64,000 nucleotides of DNA, taken from the NCBI GenBank assembly GCA_964633815.1, contig CAZWHW010000008.1:1-64000 (forward strand), given 5' to 3'. This document shows, one piece after another, positions 43,735 through 52,625 of this stretch. The DNA comes from CALKZN01 sp964633815. Lineage in GTDB: Bacteria > Pseudomonadota > Gammaproteobacteria > Arenicellales > Arenicellaceae. Each line of letters starts with the position of its first letter. Position 1 is the stretch's first letter. The notes beneath the pieces are model-generated. The model was given only the letters and a program-made list of their open reading frames with translations. It was not told where the DNA came from and ran no database searches. Both the position numbers and the translations under genes were made by a program.

Positions 43735-45330
43735 TTAACTAAACTGGTTAGATGTATTTTTCACACCACCAGCTTTCAAAGCGTTTTCACCTGCAAAGTA
43801 TTCTTTATGATCATCACCCATATCTGAACCTGACATATTTTGATGCTTAACACAGGCGATACCTTCCCGAATTTCTTTACGTTGAACGCCCTTAACATAG
43901 CCCAACATACCTGCCTCACCAAAGTACTCTTTAGCAAGATTATCAACAGACAATGCCGTTGTATGATACGTCGGCAATGTAATCAAGTGATGGAATACAT
44001 TTGCTTCACGCGATGTGTCTGCTTGGAAGGTACGAGTGCGATCATCAGCTACCGCAGACAATTCCGAATCATCATATTTAGCATTCATTAGATCATTTCG
44101 ATCATATGCAGAAACATCTTTACCTTCTTCAAGCCATGCATCATAAGTTTGTTGACGGAAATTTAAAGTCCAGTTGAATGATGGCGAATTATTATAGACA
44201 AGCTTCGCATCTGGGTGTACTTCACGAACTCCATCCATCATATCTTTAATTTCATGAATAGTTGGAACCGCAGTTTCAATCCACAGAAGATCAGCACCCG
44301 CATTAAGCGCCTCGATACAGTCAAATACGCAACGCTCGTGGCCTGTACCTTCACGGAATTGATATAAACCAGAAGGTAAGCGTTTCGGACGAACAAGCTT
44401 GCCATCACGGTTTAAACACACATCACCTTCCGCCATGTCAGCAACATCAATTTCTTCAACATCCAAGAAAGAGTTATACACATCACCTTGGTCACCTGGC
44501 TCTTTAACAACCGCAATTTCTTTCGTTAGACCTGCACCTTCAGAGTCGGTACGAGCTACGATAATGCCGTTATCAACACCCAACTCTAAGAATGCATAAC
44601 GCAAAGCACGTAGTTTTGCATGAAAATCGGCATGCGGCACAGTCACTTTGCCATCTTGATGACCACATTGCTTTTCATCGGCAACTTGGTTTTCGATTTG
44701 CAGCGCACAAGCACCGGCTTCAATCATTTGTTTCGCCATTAAGTAAGTAGCTTCAGCATTACCAAAACCGGCATCAATGTCAGCAATAATTGGTACAACA
44801 TGTGTTTGATGGTTATCAATCTCATTTTGAATACGCTTTTCTTTAACAGCATCACCTTCTTCACGCGCCTTATCCAATTCACGGAAAAGACCACCAAGTT
44901 CTCGAGCATCAGCTTGGCGTAGAAATGTGTAAAGCTCCTCGACAAGAGAAGCAACCGTTGTTTTCTCATGCATAGATTGGTCTGGCAAAGGACCAAATTC
45001 AGAACGTAATGCAGCAACCATCCAACCTGATAGGTATAAGTATTTTCGTTCAGTTGTACCAAAATGTTTTTTAATAGAAATAAGTTTTTGTTGGCCAACG
45101 AAACCATGCCAGCAGCCTAGTGACTGAGTGTATTTCGTTTTATCTTTATCGAACTCCGCCATATCAGCACGCATAATATTTGCTGTGTATTGGGCAATTT
45201 CTAAGCCAGTTTTAAACTTATTTTGAGCACGCATACGTGCTGCACTTTCAGGATTAATCGCATCCCAAGAAGTGCCGTTCTGAGCGCATACACCAGCGAT
45301 GGAGTTAATTTCTTTTGTATAATCATTCAT
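43735..45330 (-). CDS. aceA: Isocitrate lyase
   Basis: AceA splits isocitrate into succinate and glyoxylate, the first step of the glyoxylate bypass. At 531 residues it belongs to the long subfamily found in Pseudomonas. The catalytic loop reads EKQCGHQDGK, with the expected Q in place of the K of the E. coli KKCGH form. Other blocks are GWMVAALRSEFGPLPDQSMH and the C-terminal NMSGSDMGDDHKEYFAGENA. It lies 41 nt downstream of glcB, probably in one transcript ending at the hairpin near 43.68 kb. Confidence 0.97.
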   Translation of the reverse strand: MNDYTKEINSIAGVCAQNGTSWDAINPESAARMRAQNKFKTGLEIAQYTANIMRADMAEFDKDKTKYTQSLGCWHGFVGQQKLISIKKHFGTTERKYLYLSGWMVAALRSEFGPLPDQSMHEKTTVASLVEELYTFLRQADARELGGLFRELDKAREEGDAVKEKRIQNEIDNHQTHVVPIIADIDAGFGNAEATYLMAKQMIEAGACALQIENQVADEKQCGHQDGKVTVPHADFHAKLRALRYAFLELGVDNGIIVARTDSEGAGLTKEIAVVKEPGDQGDVYNSFLDVEEIDVADMAEGDVCLNRDGKLVRPKRLPSGLYQFREGTGHERCVFDCIEALNAGADLLWIETAVPTIHEIKDMMDGVREVHPDAKLVYNNSPSFNWTLNFRQQTYDAWLEEGKDVSAYDRNDLMNAKYDDSELSAVADDRTRTFQADTSREANVFHHLITLPTYHTTALSVDNLAKEYFGEAGMLGYVKGVQRKEIREGIACVKHQNMSGSDMGDDHKEYFAGENALKAGGVKNTSNQFS

Positions 45331-45371
45331 AGTTAAATCTCTTACTTAAAAATTAAAGGGAATTATTTTGT

Positions 45372-47552
45372 TTATTGCGATTTTTTGACCAATCGATAAC
45401 CATGCAACAATGGTTCGGTATAACCACTTGGTTGATCGCAACCAAGAAAAATCAGATCTTTTGCTGCTTGAAAGGCAATGCTCTGAGCAGTATTTGGTGC
45501 CATCTTTTCATAGCTTTCATCGTTCGCATTTTGTTCATCAACGACAACAGCCATACGTTCCATCACTTCTAACACTTGCTCTTGGGTACAAATCTTGTGA
45601 TGCAACCAATTGGCTATATGCTGGCTTGAAATCCTTAATGTGGCACGATCTTCCATCAAACCAACATGGTTAATATCCGGCACTTTTGAACAACCAATAC
45701 CTTGATCGATCCAACGAACAACATAGCCCAAAATACCTTGAACATTGTTTTCTAACTCTTTCTCAATCGCCTCTTTGCTGAGTTCACGATCTAACATAAG
45801 CGGAACTGTTAAAATATCATTCAGCTCGGCACGATCACGGTTTATCAAATGTTGCTGCTCAGAAAAAACGTCCACTTCGTGATAATGCAATGCATGTAAA
45901 GTTGCTCCAGTTGGAGAAGGAACCCACGCGGTGTTAGCACCAGATAATGGATGCGCCTTTTTTTGCTTCATCATTTCAGCCATTTCATCAGGTTTTGGCC
46001 ACATGCCTTTACCAATTTGTGCCCTTCCTGATAGTCCACAAGCCAGGCCAATATCAACATTCCAGTTTTCATAGGCAGCAATCCATGGTTCTGCTTTGAT
46101 TTCTTCTTTTGGCAAAAATGGTCCTGCTTGCATGCTGGTATGAATTTCGTCACCGGTACGATCAAGGAATCCAGTGTTAATGAACACACAACGCGTTTTC
46201 GCTGCGCGAATACATTCTTTTAAATTCACTGTCGTACGGCGCTCCTCATCCATGATGCCAATCTTGATCGTATTTTCTTGCAGCCCTAACAACTGTTCTA
46301 CTCTGCTAAACAAATCACAACTAAATTGAACTTCTTCTGGTCCATGCATTTTGGGTTTTACAATATAAATGCTGCCCGTTTCACTGTTTTGAACGCATCT
46401 TTTAGGGTTATCCTGCAAATCAATAGATCCAATTAATGAAGTGAAAATTCCATCTAAAATTCCTTCAGGGATCGGCCTACCTTGATTATCTTTAATCGTA
46501 TCAATTGTCATCAAATGACCGACATTACGAATAAACATCAAACTTCGACGACGCAATGTTAGCTCACCACCAACTGGGGTGTTATAGACATCGTCTCTTT
46601 TCATGTTACGAATAACTCTCTTGTCGCCTTTCATGAATGATTCTGACAACTCACCAGTCATTAAACCCAACCAGTTGCGATAGACTTCAATTTTATCTTC
46701 ACTATCTACCGCAGCAATTGAATCCTCACAATCCATAATTGTAGTGATAGCTGATTCGATATAGATATCACATACATTGGCAATATCCTTTTTAGCAATT
46801 CCGCAATTTGGTGAAATATGAATTTCAATTTTCAAACCATGATGAGTAAATACTAGTTCTAATGGTTCAGTTTTAGAGCCGTTATATGCAATAAACTGAG
46901 CCGGGTTTTTTAAGCCTACATATGTGCCATCTTTAAGAACAGCAGCCAAGCTTTGGTAATAAATTTGATATAGGGTGACATCATGATGTGAAGCACCTTC
47001 ATCTAAAGGAATCGCTTTATCTAAGAAGTCTCGTGAAAAACGGATGACTTCTTGACCGCGTAATTCATTGTACTGCTCAGTTGGCCTTAGCTTGCCTTTT
47101 TTAGGGATCACATCTGAACCATATAAAGCGTCATATAAACTGCTCCAACGCGCATTCACAGCATTCAACGCAAAACGAGCATTTTTTACCGGCACAACCA
47201 ACTGCGGGCCTGCCATCGTGGCTATTTCAGCATCTACATTTTCTGTTTCTACAGAAAAATCTTCACCCTCTTCGACTAAATATCCAATTTCTTTAAGAAA
47301 TGATTTATATGGAGCAAGGTTGTCTTTTTCATATAGATTTGACTGATGCCATTGATCAATATGCTTTTGTATTTTTTCACGTTTTTCCAACAACACTTGA
47401 TTTTTCGGCATCAAATCACTGAGCAAAGCTTGGACTTCAAACCAAAATTTTTGTGAATCTAAAGTGGTTAATGGTAAAACTTCCTCATCAATAAATTCTC
47501 GAAAGTTACTATTAATCTGCATATCAAATTTTGGTTTCATCTCTGCATTCAT
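45372..47552 (-). CDS. glcB: Malate synthase G
   Basis: GlcB condenses glyoxylate with acetyl-CoA to malate. From the ATG at 47550-47552, preceded by GAGGTGA, the protein has 726 residues, the size of isoform G. Typical segments are NCGIAKKDIANVCDIYIESA, IMDCEDSIAAVD, KMHGPEEVQF and the C-terminal AFQAAKDLIFLGCDQPSGYTEPLLHGYR. It is followed by aceA and diverges from the RamB/ScfR-like regulator gene, the expected partner for control by acetate or short-chain acyl-CoA. Confidence 0.97.
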   Translation of the reverse strand: MNAEMKPKFDMQINSNFREFIDEEVLPLTTLDSQKFWFEVQALLSDLMPKNQVLLEKREKIQKHIDQWHQSNLYEKDNLAPYKSFLKEIGYLVEEGEDFSVETENVDAEIATMAGPQLVVPVKNARFALNAVNARWSSLYDALYGSDVIPKKGKLRPTEQYNELRGQEVIRFSRDFLDKAIPLDEGASHHDVTLYQIYYQSLAAVLKDGTYVGLKNPAQFIAYNGSKTEPLELVFTHHGLKIEIHISPNCGIAKKDIANVCDIYIESAITTIMDCEDSIAAVDSEDKIEVYRNWLGLMTGELSESFMKGDKRVIRNMKRDDVYNTPVGGELTLRRRSLMFIRNVGHLMTIDTIKDNQGRPIPEGILDGIFTSLIGSIDLQDNPKRCVQNSETGSIYIVKPKMHGPEEVQFSCDLFSRVEQLLGLQENTIKIGIMDEERRTTVNLKECIRAAKTRCVFINTGFLDRTGDEIHTSMQAGPFLPKEEIKAEPWIAAYENWNVDIGLACGLSGRAQIGKGMWPKPDEMAEMMKQKKAHPLSGANTAWVPSPTGATLHALHYHEVDVFSEQQHLINRDRAELNDILTVPLMLDRELSKEAIEKELENNVQGILGYVVRWIDQGIGCSKVPDINHVGLMEDRATLRISSQHIANWLHHKICTQEQVLEVMERMAVVVDEQNANDESYEKMAPNTAQSIAFQAAKDLIFLGCDQPSGYTEPLLHGYRLVKKSQ

Positions 47553-47643
47553 GACTTTCACCTCTACGTTAAAATAATTCGAATCAAGCCTTCTCAAAAC
47601 ATGACTTTCTCTTTGATTAGCATTCTAGTGCAAAAAAATATAT

Positions 47644-47681
47644 AATTTTACAAATAGAATTTCACAATGTTAATTTCACAA
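47644..47681. promoter_or_regulatory. Three direct repeats upstream of the glyoxylate regulator
   Basis: The decamer aattt(c/t)acaa occurs at 47644, 47658 and 47672, each exactly 14 bases apart, and the last abuts the start codon of the regulator gene. It resembles part of the A/T-rich TTTGCAAA-type sites described for RamB regulators, so an autoregulatory operator is possible. Confidence 0.45.
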
Positions 47682-47682
47682 A

Positions 47683-49269
47683 ATGAAGAAAAAAAATTCA
47701 CTAATTCGTAAAGGGCATTTTATTGGCAGTAAAATTCGCAACATTCGCAAACGCAATAATTTGACGATGGAAGATTTATCTATGCGTTGCATTCAGATTA
47801 ATGCGGAACATGCACCGTCAATTTCCTATTTGTCTATGATTGAGAATGGTAAACGCGTACCTAGCGAACAAATGCTCAAAGTAATTGCTGATGTATTCCA
47901 AAAAGACATACGTTGGTTTTTGGATGAATCTCCAGAAAAAGAGTCAATCATCGATATCGATAACAATCAAAAAGGTGGAATCGCGGGTGTTGCGTTAGAA
48001 CCTGGCTTTCTATTTTCTAAGGACCATCTACAAAGTGTCCTGCCAGAAATGTTGTCGCAAACTGGCACATCAGGGCAACAGTTTGGTCACTTATTAATTC
48101 GTGCTCACCAAGAACATCATCGTAATAAGTTTCCTGATTTAGAGAAAGCCGCAGAAGAAATTGGCAAAAAAGTCATGCCATTATCGGTAGATAGCATTTT
48201 AAGTTTGGTTAAACATATGGGCATGACCGTCAAATGGTTTTCACGCCAACCTGATGAGATTGTTGATGAAGCCAATATCTCCAGTAAAACTATGGTGCGT
48301 TCTTTCTTTGAAAAACCAAATACAATTTACGTTAACGATCGTCTAAAACAATTTCCATTTAGTTTGCGTTACGATCTAGCTACACATATTGGCCATCAAG
48401 CGTTGTATGGCAGCGAAGGTCTTTCTAGCACGAATATGACTGGACATGGGCTGATCGGAAAAACTTACAAAGAAGTCAATGAACTTAGCCAATCAATGAC
48501 AATTGATTCTGCAGAAATTTTACAAGCTTGGCGGGATTTCGAATGTAGTTTTTTTGCTGGTGCTTTGCTTTGTCCAAAGGTTGCATTCAAACAACATCTC
48601 AATCGCACTGCCTACGCTATTGATCATAATAAAATTTTAAAAGTGTCTCCATCAACATATATGCGCCGTATGACTGCTGTGTCACCTTACCCTCATTGGC
48701 ATTATTTTGATACTTACCAGCCTGCGCGTTTAAAAGCAGTCTACCGAGGAAACGGTATTCCCTTGCCAATTGGTAACATGCGCCCTATTCAAGATCCGTG
48801 TCCAAATTGGTCTTTATTTAGAGCATTTGATGAAAATACTAGCAAGCTACGAGCACAAATTTCTATTTTACGAAAAGGAGATCAAGAGATAATATATTCT
48901 TGTGATTCTATTAGAACCACGGACCTAGCAGGGAATCCTCATGTGCTTTGCGTTGGGATTGACCTCAATCCGGCATTAGAATCTCAAGGCGTTGATTCAC
49001 AAGAAATAGCAAAAGAAATTAAATCATACTGCGTTACTAATGGTGGACAAGCTCCGATTCCAAATTCAATAAAAAAAGAACTTAAGCGCGTCGCCAAAGT
49101 TTTAAACATATCCTGGATTGAACGTGGCTTTAAAGACGATGCAATTGTAATTTGCTCACGCGGAGGACTCTGCCCGCGCAAAGAAAAATGCAATAAAACG
49201 CCTGAATCATTACAACCATCAAACACCTTACGTGATATACGACAACAAATTATTCAACAAGCCAAATAG
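47683..49269 (+). CDS. RamB/ScfR-type regulator of glyoxylate bypass
   Basis: A 528-residue regulator. An XRE helix-turn-helix (about 13-80: IGSKIRNIRKRNNLTMEDLS, SYLSMIENGKRVPSEQMLK) is joined to a long C-terminal part with the short-chain fatty-acyl regulator features: an IrrE/DUF955-like central region (FPFSLRYDLATHIGH), the ECSFFAGALLCPK-to-HLNRTAYAID block and a cysteine-bearing tail (CSRGGLCPRKEKC). Relatives such as RamB and PrpR-like proteins control acetate, propionate and glyoxylate genes. Divergence from glcB-aceA supports that role here. The usual zinc-protease motif is not evident, as expected for regulators of this kind. A 15-bp inverted repeat begins in its last codons. Confidence 0.82.
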   Translation: MKKKNSLIRKGHFIGSKIRNIRKRNNLTMEDLSMRCIQINAEHAPSISYLSMIENGKRVPSEQMLKVIADVFQKDIRWFLDESPEKESIIDIDNNQKGGIAGVALEPGFLFSKDHLQSVLPEMLSQTGTSGQQFGHLLIRAHQEHHRNKFPDLEKAAEEIGKKVMPLSVDSILSLVKHMGMTVKWFSRQPDEIVDEANISSKTMVRSFFEKPNTIYVNDRLKQFPFSLRYDLATHIGHQALYGSEGLSSTNMTGHGLIGKTYKEVNELSQSMTIDSAEILQAWRDFECSFFAGALLCPKVAFKQHLNRTAYAIDHNKILKVSPSTYMRRMTAVSPYPHWHYFDTYQPARLKAVYRGNGIPLPIGNMRPIQDPCPNWSLFRAFDENTSKLRAQISILRKGDQEIIYSCDSIRTTDLAGNPHVLCVGIDLNPALESQGVDSQEIAKEIKSYCVTNGGQAPIPNSIKKELKRVAKVLNISWIERGFKDDAIVICSRGGLCPRKEKCNKTPESLQPSNTLRDIRQQIIQQAK

Positions 49270-49299
49270 GATTATAAAGGTCATATTTGGCTTGTTGAA
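49253..49299. terminator. Bidirectional terminator-like hairpin
   Basis: Perfect 15-base arms (49253-49267 and 49285-49299) around a 17-base loop span the regulator stop codon. The genes on either side are convergent and T-rich sequence follows on the plus strand. Confidence 0.65.
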
Positions 49300-49311
49300 A
49301 TTTGGTTTTAT

Positions 49312-50079
49312 TTAATTTTTTGGCTTCAAATCAACGGAGAAAAACTTTTTTTGCCAACCATCTTGTTGAACTGCATCTGCATTAACAGGGAATTCAAAGG
49401 TATTTCCAGCAAATTCAAAGTCTATTGCAACATTGTCACCAACCTTAGCAAGCTCAAATTCAACAAATTGACTGCCACAAAATTCTCCAGAAATGGTGTT
49501 ATTATTTGCCACCTTAATAGCATTTTTACTTCCATCAAACTTAAAGCCTCCAACTCCTCCAACAGACGTTAGGCGATAGTTATAGCAAGACATCTTATCC
49601 TGTACTTGTACCTGAGCTTGATCTTGTACCTGAGCTTGATCTTGCTTAGAATCATTAACGTGATTAGCTACAGCAGCTCCTGCAATTATCACAGTGGTTG
49701 CATTCTTCTTATAGCTAGGAACAATAACACGTTTTGAGCCAAAGCCCTTACTGCGAAAACCATTACTGTGAAAGCCATTGCTACGAAAACCTTTATTGCG
49801 AAAAGCATAATTTCTGTATGGGAAATGATTATTACGAAAAGAGCTTTTACCTGAAAAACTAGAACGACTACTAAATTTATTACCGTAAGAATAGCTATTC
49901 CGATAGGATTTGAAATTTGATGACTTGAACTTAAAACCGTGTCCATGACCGCCTTTAAAACCAAAACCACCACGGTAAGATTTAAAGCCTGCATGTGCTA
50001 AGCTTGCGACAGCCAGCATTGAAATTATTACAAAAACAACGCTGAAACATTTGAATATTTTTAAAGTTTTTTGCTGCAT
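49312..50079 (-). CDS. Exported basic Gly/Phe/Ser/Arg-repeat protein
   Basis: A 255-residue protein I do not recognise. A clear signal peptide (1-30, ending AHA) precedes a low-complexity, strongly basic region (31-118) rich in G, F, K, R, S, N and Y. The region ends with five-residue repeats GFRSN, GFHSN, GFRSK and GFGSK, visible as a 15-bp DNA periodicity near 49.74-49.80 kb. A short hydrophobic stretch (TTVIIAGAAVANHV) and a QDQAQV repeat (about 146-160) lead to a folded C-terminal domain with two cysteines and mostly beta-prone sequence. It is probably secreted or periplasmic and may bind polyanions or surfaces. The neighbours on both sides are unrelated. Confidence 0.7.
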   Translation of the reverse strand: MQQKTLKIFKCFSVVFVIISMLAVASLAHAGFKSYRGGFGFKGGHGHGFKFKSSNFKSYRNSYSYGNKFSSRSSFSGKSSFRNNHFPYRNYAFRNKGFRSNGFHSNGFRSKGFGSKRVIVPSYKKNATTVIIAGAAVANHVNDSKQDQAQVQDQAQVQVQDKMSCYNYRLTSVGGVGGFKFDGSKNAIKVANNNTISGEFCGSQFVEFELAKVGDNVAIDFEFAGNTFEFPVNADAVQQDGWQKKFFSVDLKPKN

Positions 50080-50182
50080 AATACGACTCCTGTAACTAAC
50101 TTACTGAGTTATGTTATTTAATTAGACCTTAAAAAAACCAAATTTCAGACAAAATTATTTTAAATTTAACAATGTGTAGCAA

Positions 50183-50407
50183 ATGAAAATTGTTTATAAC
50201 GCCACTGATGCTATCGAAGCACAACTAATGAAGAATATGTTACAGCAGGTTGATATCGACGCATTCATCCATGGTGACATACTGCAAGGCGGTATTGGAG
50301 AGTTACAAGTTTTTGGCTTGGTTCAGGTATTAGTCCATGATGATAACTATTATCAAGCTAAACAAGTTATCGATGACTGGAATAATGCCAACATATTAGA
50401 ACCTTAA
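50183..50407 (+). CDS. DUF2007 family protein
   Basis: A 74-residue protein of the DUF2007 family, sometimes labelled putative signal transducing protein. It shows the family pattern: an ATDAIEAQLMKNMLQQVDIDAFIHG start (family: a residue pair that scans inheritance of a ferredoxin-like fold), a GGIGELQVFGLVQVLVHDD middle and a helical end with an acidic tryptophan segment (DDWNNA). It resembles a PII-like small domain and has no known activity. It is convergent with the VKOR-thioredoxin gene. Confidence 0.75.
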   Translation: MKIVYNATDAIEAQLMKNMLQQVDIDAFIHGDILQGGIGELQVFGLVQVLVHDDNYYQAKQVIDDWNNANILEP

Positions 50408-50425
50408 ATTCAAAACTAAAGATAC

Positions 50426-51559
50426 TTACTCAGATAAATTTTTTAATAATTCTGGCACACAAATCACATTTTTTACTTCAATGGGTATTTGCTCAAGCAA
50501 AACCACGGGAGTGTGTTCTGCTTCAAGGCTGTCAAACCAAATGGTTGCGTCTGCCATAAAAATACCAGCGAGGTTTCGTTCTTGATCTTCAATTTTCGGC
50601 ACAGAAGCTAACCATGCTTTAAGATTGTTAGGGCTATATTCACTGTACCAGCGCTGTAAATGCGCAATCACATTTTGATGATTCTCTATTTGACTCAAGG
50701 CGATAAGAGTTTCAGTGACTATTTGATCATTGATAGCGTCTTGCTCTTCATCAAAACTCAAAACTACAAAACGAACAGTGAGTTCGACAGGTAATGGATT
50801 TTCTTTAAGCAGCTTCAAAAACTCATCAAGAAATTCTCCACAATGATGGCAACTTGGAGCAATACCTACAACAACTTGCCATGGATCATTTTTTTTAACT
50901 TCGTTTACATGTGAGCTGCCTACATCAAGCACAATATCTCCTTCTAATTTTTCGAAGCTTAATTTGCCTTTTTGCTTTCGAAAATACGCAATATTGGCAT
51001 TAGATAAAAACGAATGATCTTGAATTTTGTCTTGAGTATATTTACGCCACATAAATCTCAAAAATAACCATAACATTGAGATCAATAGAAAAATTAAGAT
51101 AAGATTAATCGCATTTTTGCTCGTCAATGGCAGAAAAACATCATCACCAAAAAATATAATCGATATACAGGCTTGGACGATGATGACCAGTTGAACTAAA
51201 CAGCAAGCGATACAGATCATTTGCAAGATGTATTTCTGTACATACAAGGAAAATCCAGTATAGAGAATAGTCAATATACTGAGCCAAAATATAATGATAC
51301 TGACTTCTTGCAGAATCAAAATCGAGGAAAATAAGCCGCCGAAATAGACAACCCCAATATCGGCATGAGATATGCCGAATGTTTTAGCAAATCGACTGTC
51401 TAAAACAGAAGAACAGCTGTCTTGACTATCAGTTTTTGTCGAACACCATTTGCTGATGAGGCCTGTGGATTTTTGGATGTAGTATTGAACAATAATCAGT
51501 GACAACACTAATCCAGCAAAAAAACAAACACCAATAAAATAACTAAATAAACCTGACAA
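50426..51559 (-). CDS. VKOR-thioredoxin fusion protein
   Basis: A 377-residue membrane protein for disulfide chemistry. The N-terminal part (1-170) has about five hydrophobic helices with the features of bacterial vitamin K epoxide reductase: loop cysteines C39 and C49 (KWCSTKTDSQDSCSSVLDS) and the membrane CxxC, C116-C119, in MICIACC. A charged linker (171-225) leads to a thioredoxin-like domain with a CHHC active site (C237, C240, in APSCHHCGEFLDEF), which resembles DsbA-type sites. VKOR reoxidises its Trx partner with quinone. It starts 1 nt after the pta stop, so it is probably translated from the sulfonate transcript. Confidence 0.82.
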   Translation of the reverse strand: MSGLFSYFIGVCFFAGLVLSLIIVQYYIQKSTGLISKWCSTKTDSQDSCSSVLDSRFAKTFGISHADIGVVYFGGLFSSILILQEVSIIIFWLSILTILYTGFSLYVQKYILQMICIACCLVQLVIIVQACISIIFFGDDVFLPLTSKNAINLILIFLLISMLWLFLRFMWRKYTQDKIQDHSFLSNANIAYFRKQKGKLSFEKLEGDIVLDVGSSHVNEVKKNDPWQVVVGIAPSCHHCGEFLDEFLKLLKENPLPVELTVRFVVLSFDEEQDAINDQIVTETLIALSQIENHQNVIAHLQRWYSEYSPNNLKAWLASVPKIEDQERNLAGIFMADATIWFDSLEAEHTPVVLLEQIPIEVKNVICVPELLKNLSE

Positions 51560-51560
51560 T

Positions 51561-52553
51561 TTAAAATTGAGTTTGAACGGCGGTGACAGCGATTACATTA
51601 TAAACATCCTGTTCGCTACAGCCTCTGGATAAATCATTTACTGGATGTTTTAAACCTTGGAGAATAGGCCCAATTGCCTTAGCCTGACCAACTCGCTCAG
51701 CAATTTTATAGCCAATATTACCTGCTTCAAGATTTGGGAAAATCAACACATTTGCATTGCCTTCCGTTTGAGAATTAGGCACTTTTTTAGCCGTAATTTC
51801 TGGGACAATCGCAGCATCAAACTGAATTTCGCCATCGACTTTGAGCGAAGGTGACATTTTTTGCAAATGCGTCTTTGCCTCAACAAGCTTTTCAATGGAT
51901 TCATGCTTGGCGCTGCCATTGCTTGAAAATGACAACAAAGCTACTTTTGGCTCTTCTCCTAAAAACTGCTCTGCATTTTGAGCCGCCGCAAATGCAATAT
52001 TTGCCAACTCTTCGGAGCTAGGATCAATAACCAAACCACAATCGGCAAAAATTTTAGCGCCATTAAATGGATGAAAATGTTCATCGAAAACCATTAAGAA
52101 GAAACTTGAAACCAGTGCAGAACCTTGTTTGACACCGACAATATCAATCGCAGATCTGACCACATCGGCAGTGATATTGACTGCACCAGCAACCATGCCA
52201 TCCGCTTCATCCATTGAGACCATTAATGCACCCAGTATCAGAGGCCGCAGACATAGTTCATTTGCCTCATCAAACGTCATCCCTTTGGCTCGGCGCTTGT
52301 CATATAATACTTGAGCATATTTGTCCAAGTTCTCATTGTGGATGTCTTTGATAACAATGCCTTGCAAATCAAGTCCATTTTGCTCAGCAAGTTTTACAAT
52401 ATTATTCTTATCATCAACAAATATGACTTCTGCGAGCCCATCAAGTTGTGCACTGACCCCAGCCTGCATCACTCTGAGGTCAGTTGCTTCAGGCAAAACA
52501 ATACGTGGTTTTGCCTGTTTTGCGCGCTTAACTATGTGTTCTATTACTTTCAA
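51561..52553 (-). CDS. pta: Phosphate acetyltransferase
   Basis: Pta converts acetyl phosphate and CoA to acetyl-CoA. At 330 residues it is the short, single-domain form, common next to xsc. Typical segments are RIVLPEATDLRVMQA, GAVNITADVVRSAIDIVG, LLSFSSNGSAKH and the C-terminal GPILQGLKHPVNDLSRGC. It lies 72 nt downstream of xsc on the same strand and handles the acetyl phosphate that Xsc releases. The VKOR-Trx gene follows immediately. Confidence 0.95.
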   Translation of the reverse strand: MKVIEHIVKRAKQAKPRIVLPEATDLRVMQAGVSAQLDGLAEVIFVDDKNNIVKLAEQNGLDLQGIVIKDIHNENLDKYAQVLYDKRRAKGMTFDEANELCLRPLILGALMVSMDEADGMVAGAVNITADVVRSAIDIVGVKQGSALVSSFFLMVFDEHFHPFNGAKIFADCGLVIDPSSEELANIAFAAAQNAEQFLGEEPKVALLSFSSNGSAKHESIEKLVEAKTHLQKMSPSLKVDGEIQFDAAIVPEITAKKVPNSQTEGNANVLIFPNLEAGNIGYKIAERVGQAKAIGPILQGLKHPVNDLSRGCSEQDVYNVIAVTAVQTQF

Positions 52554-52625
52554 AACATGCTAAATACAAACTATGCATTAAGTGTTTAAGACTAAATCAT
52601 TAAAGATTTAATTTTGAATGCATTA

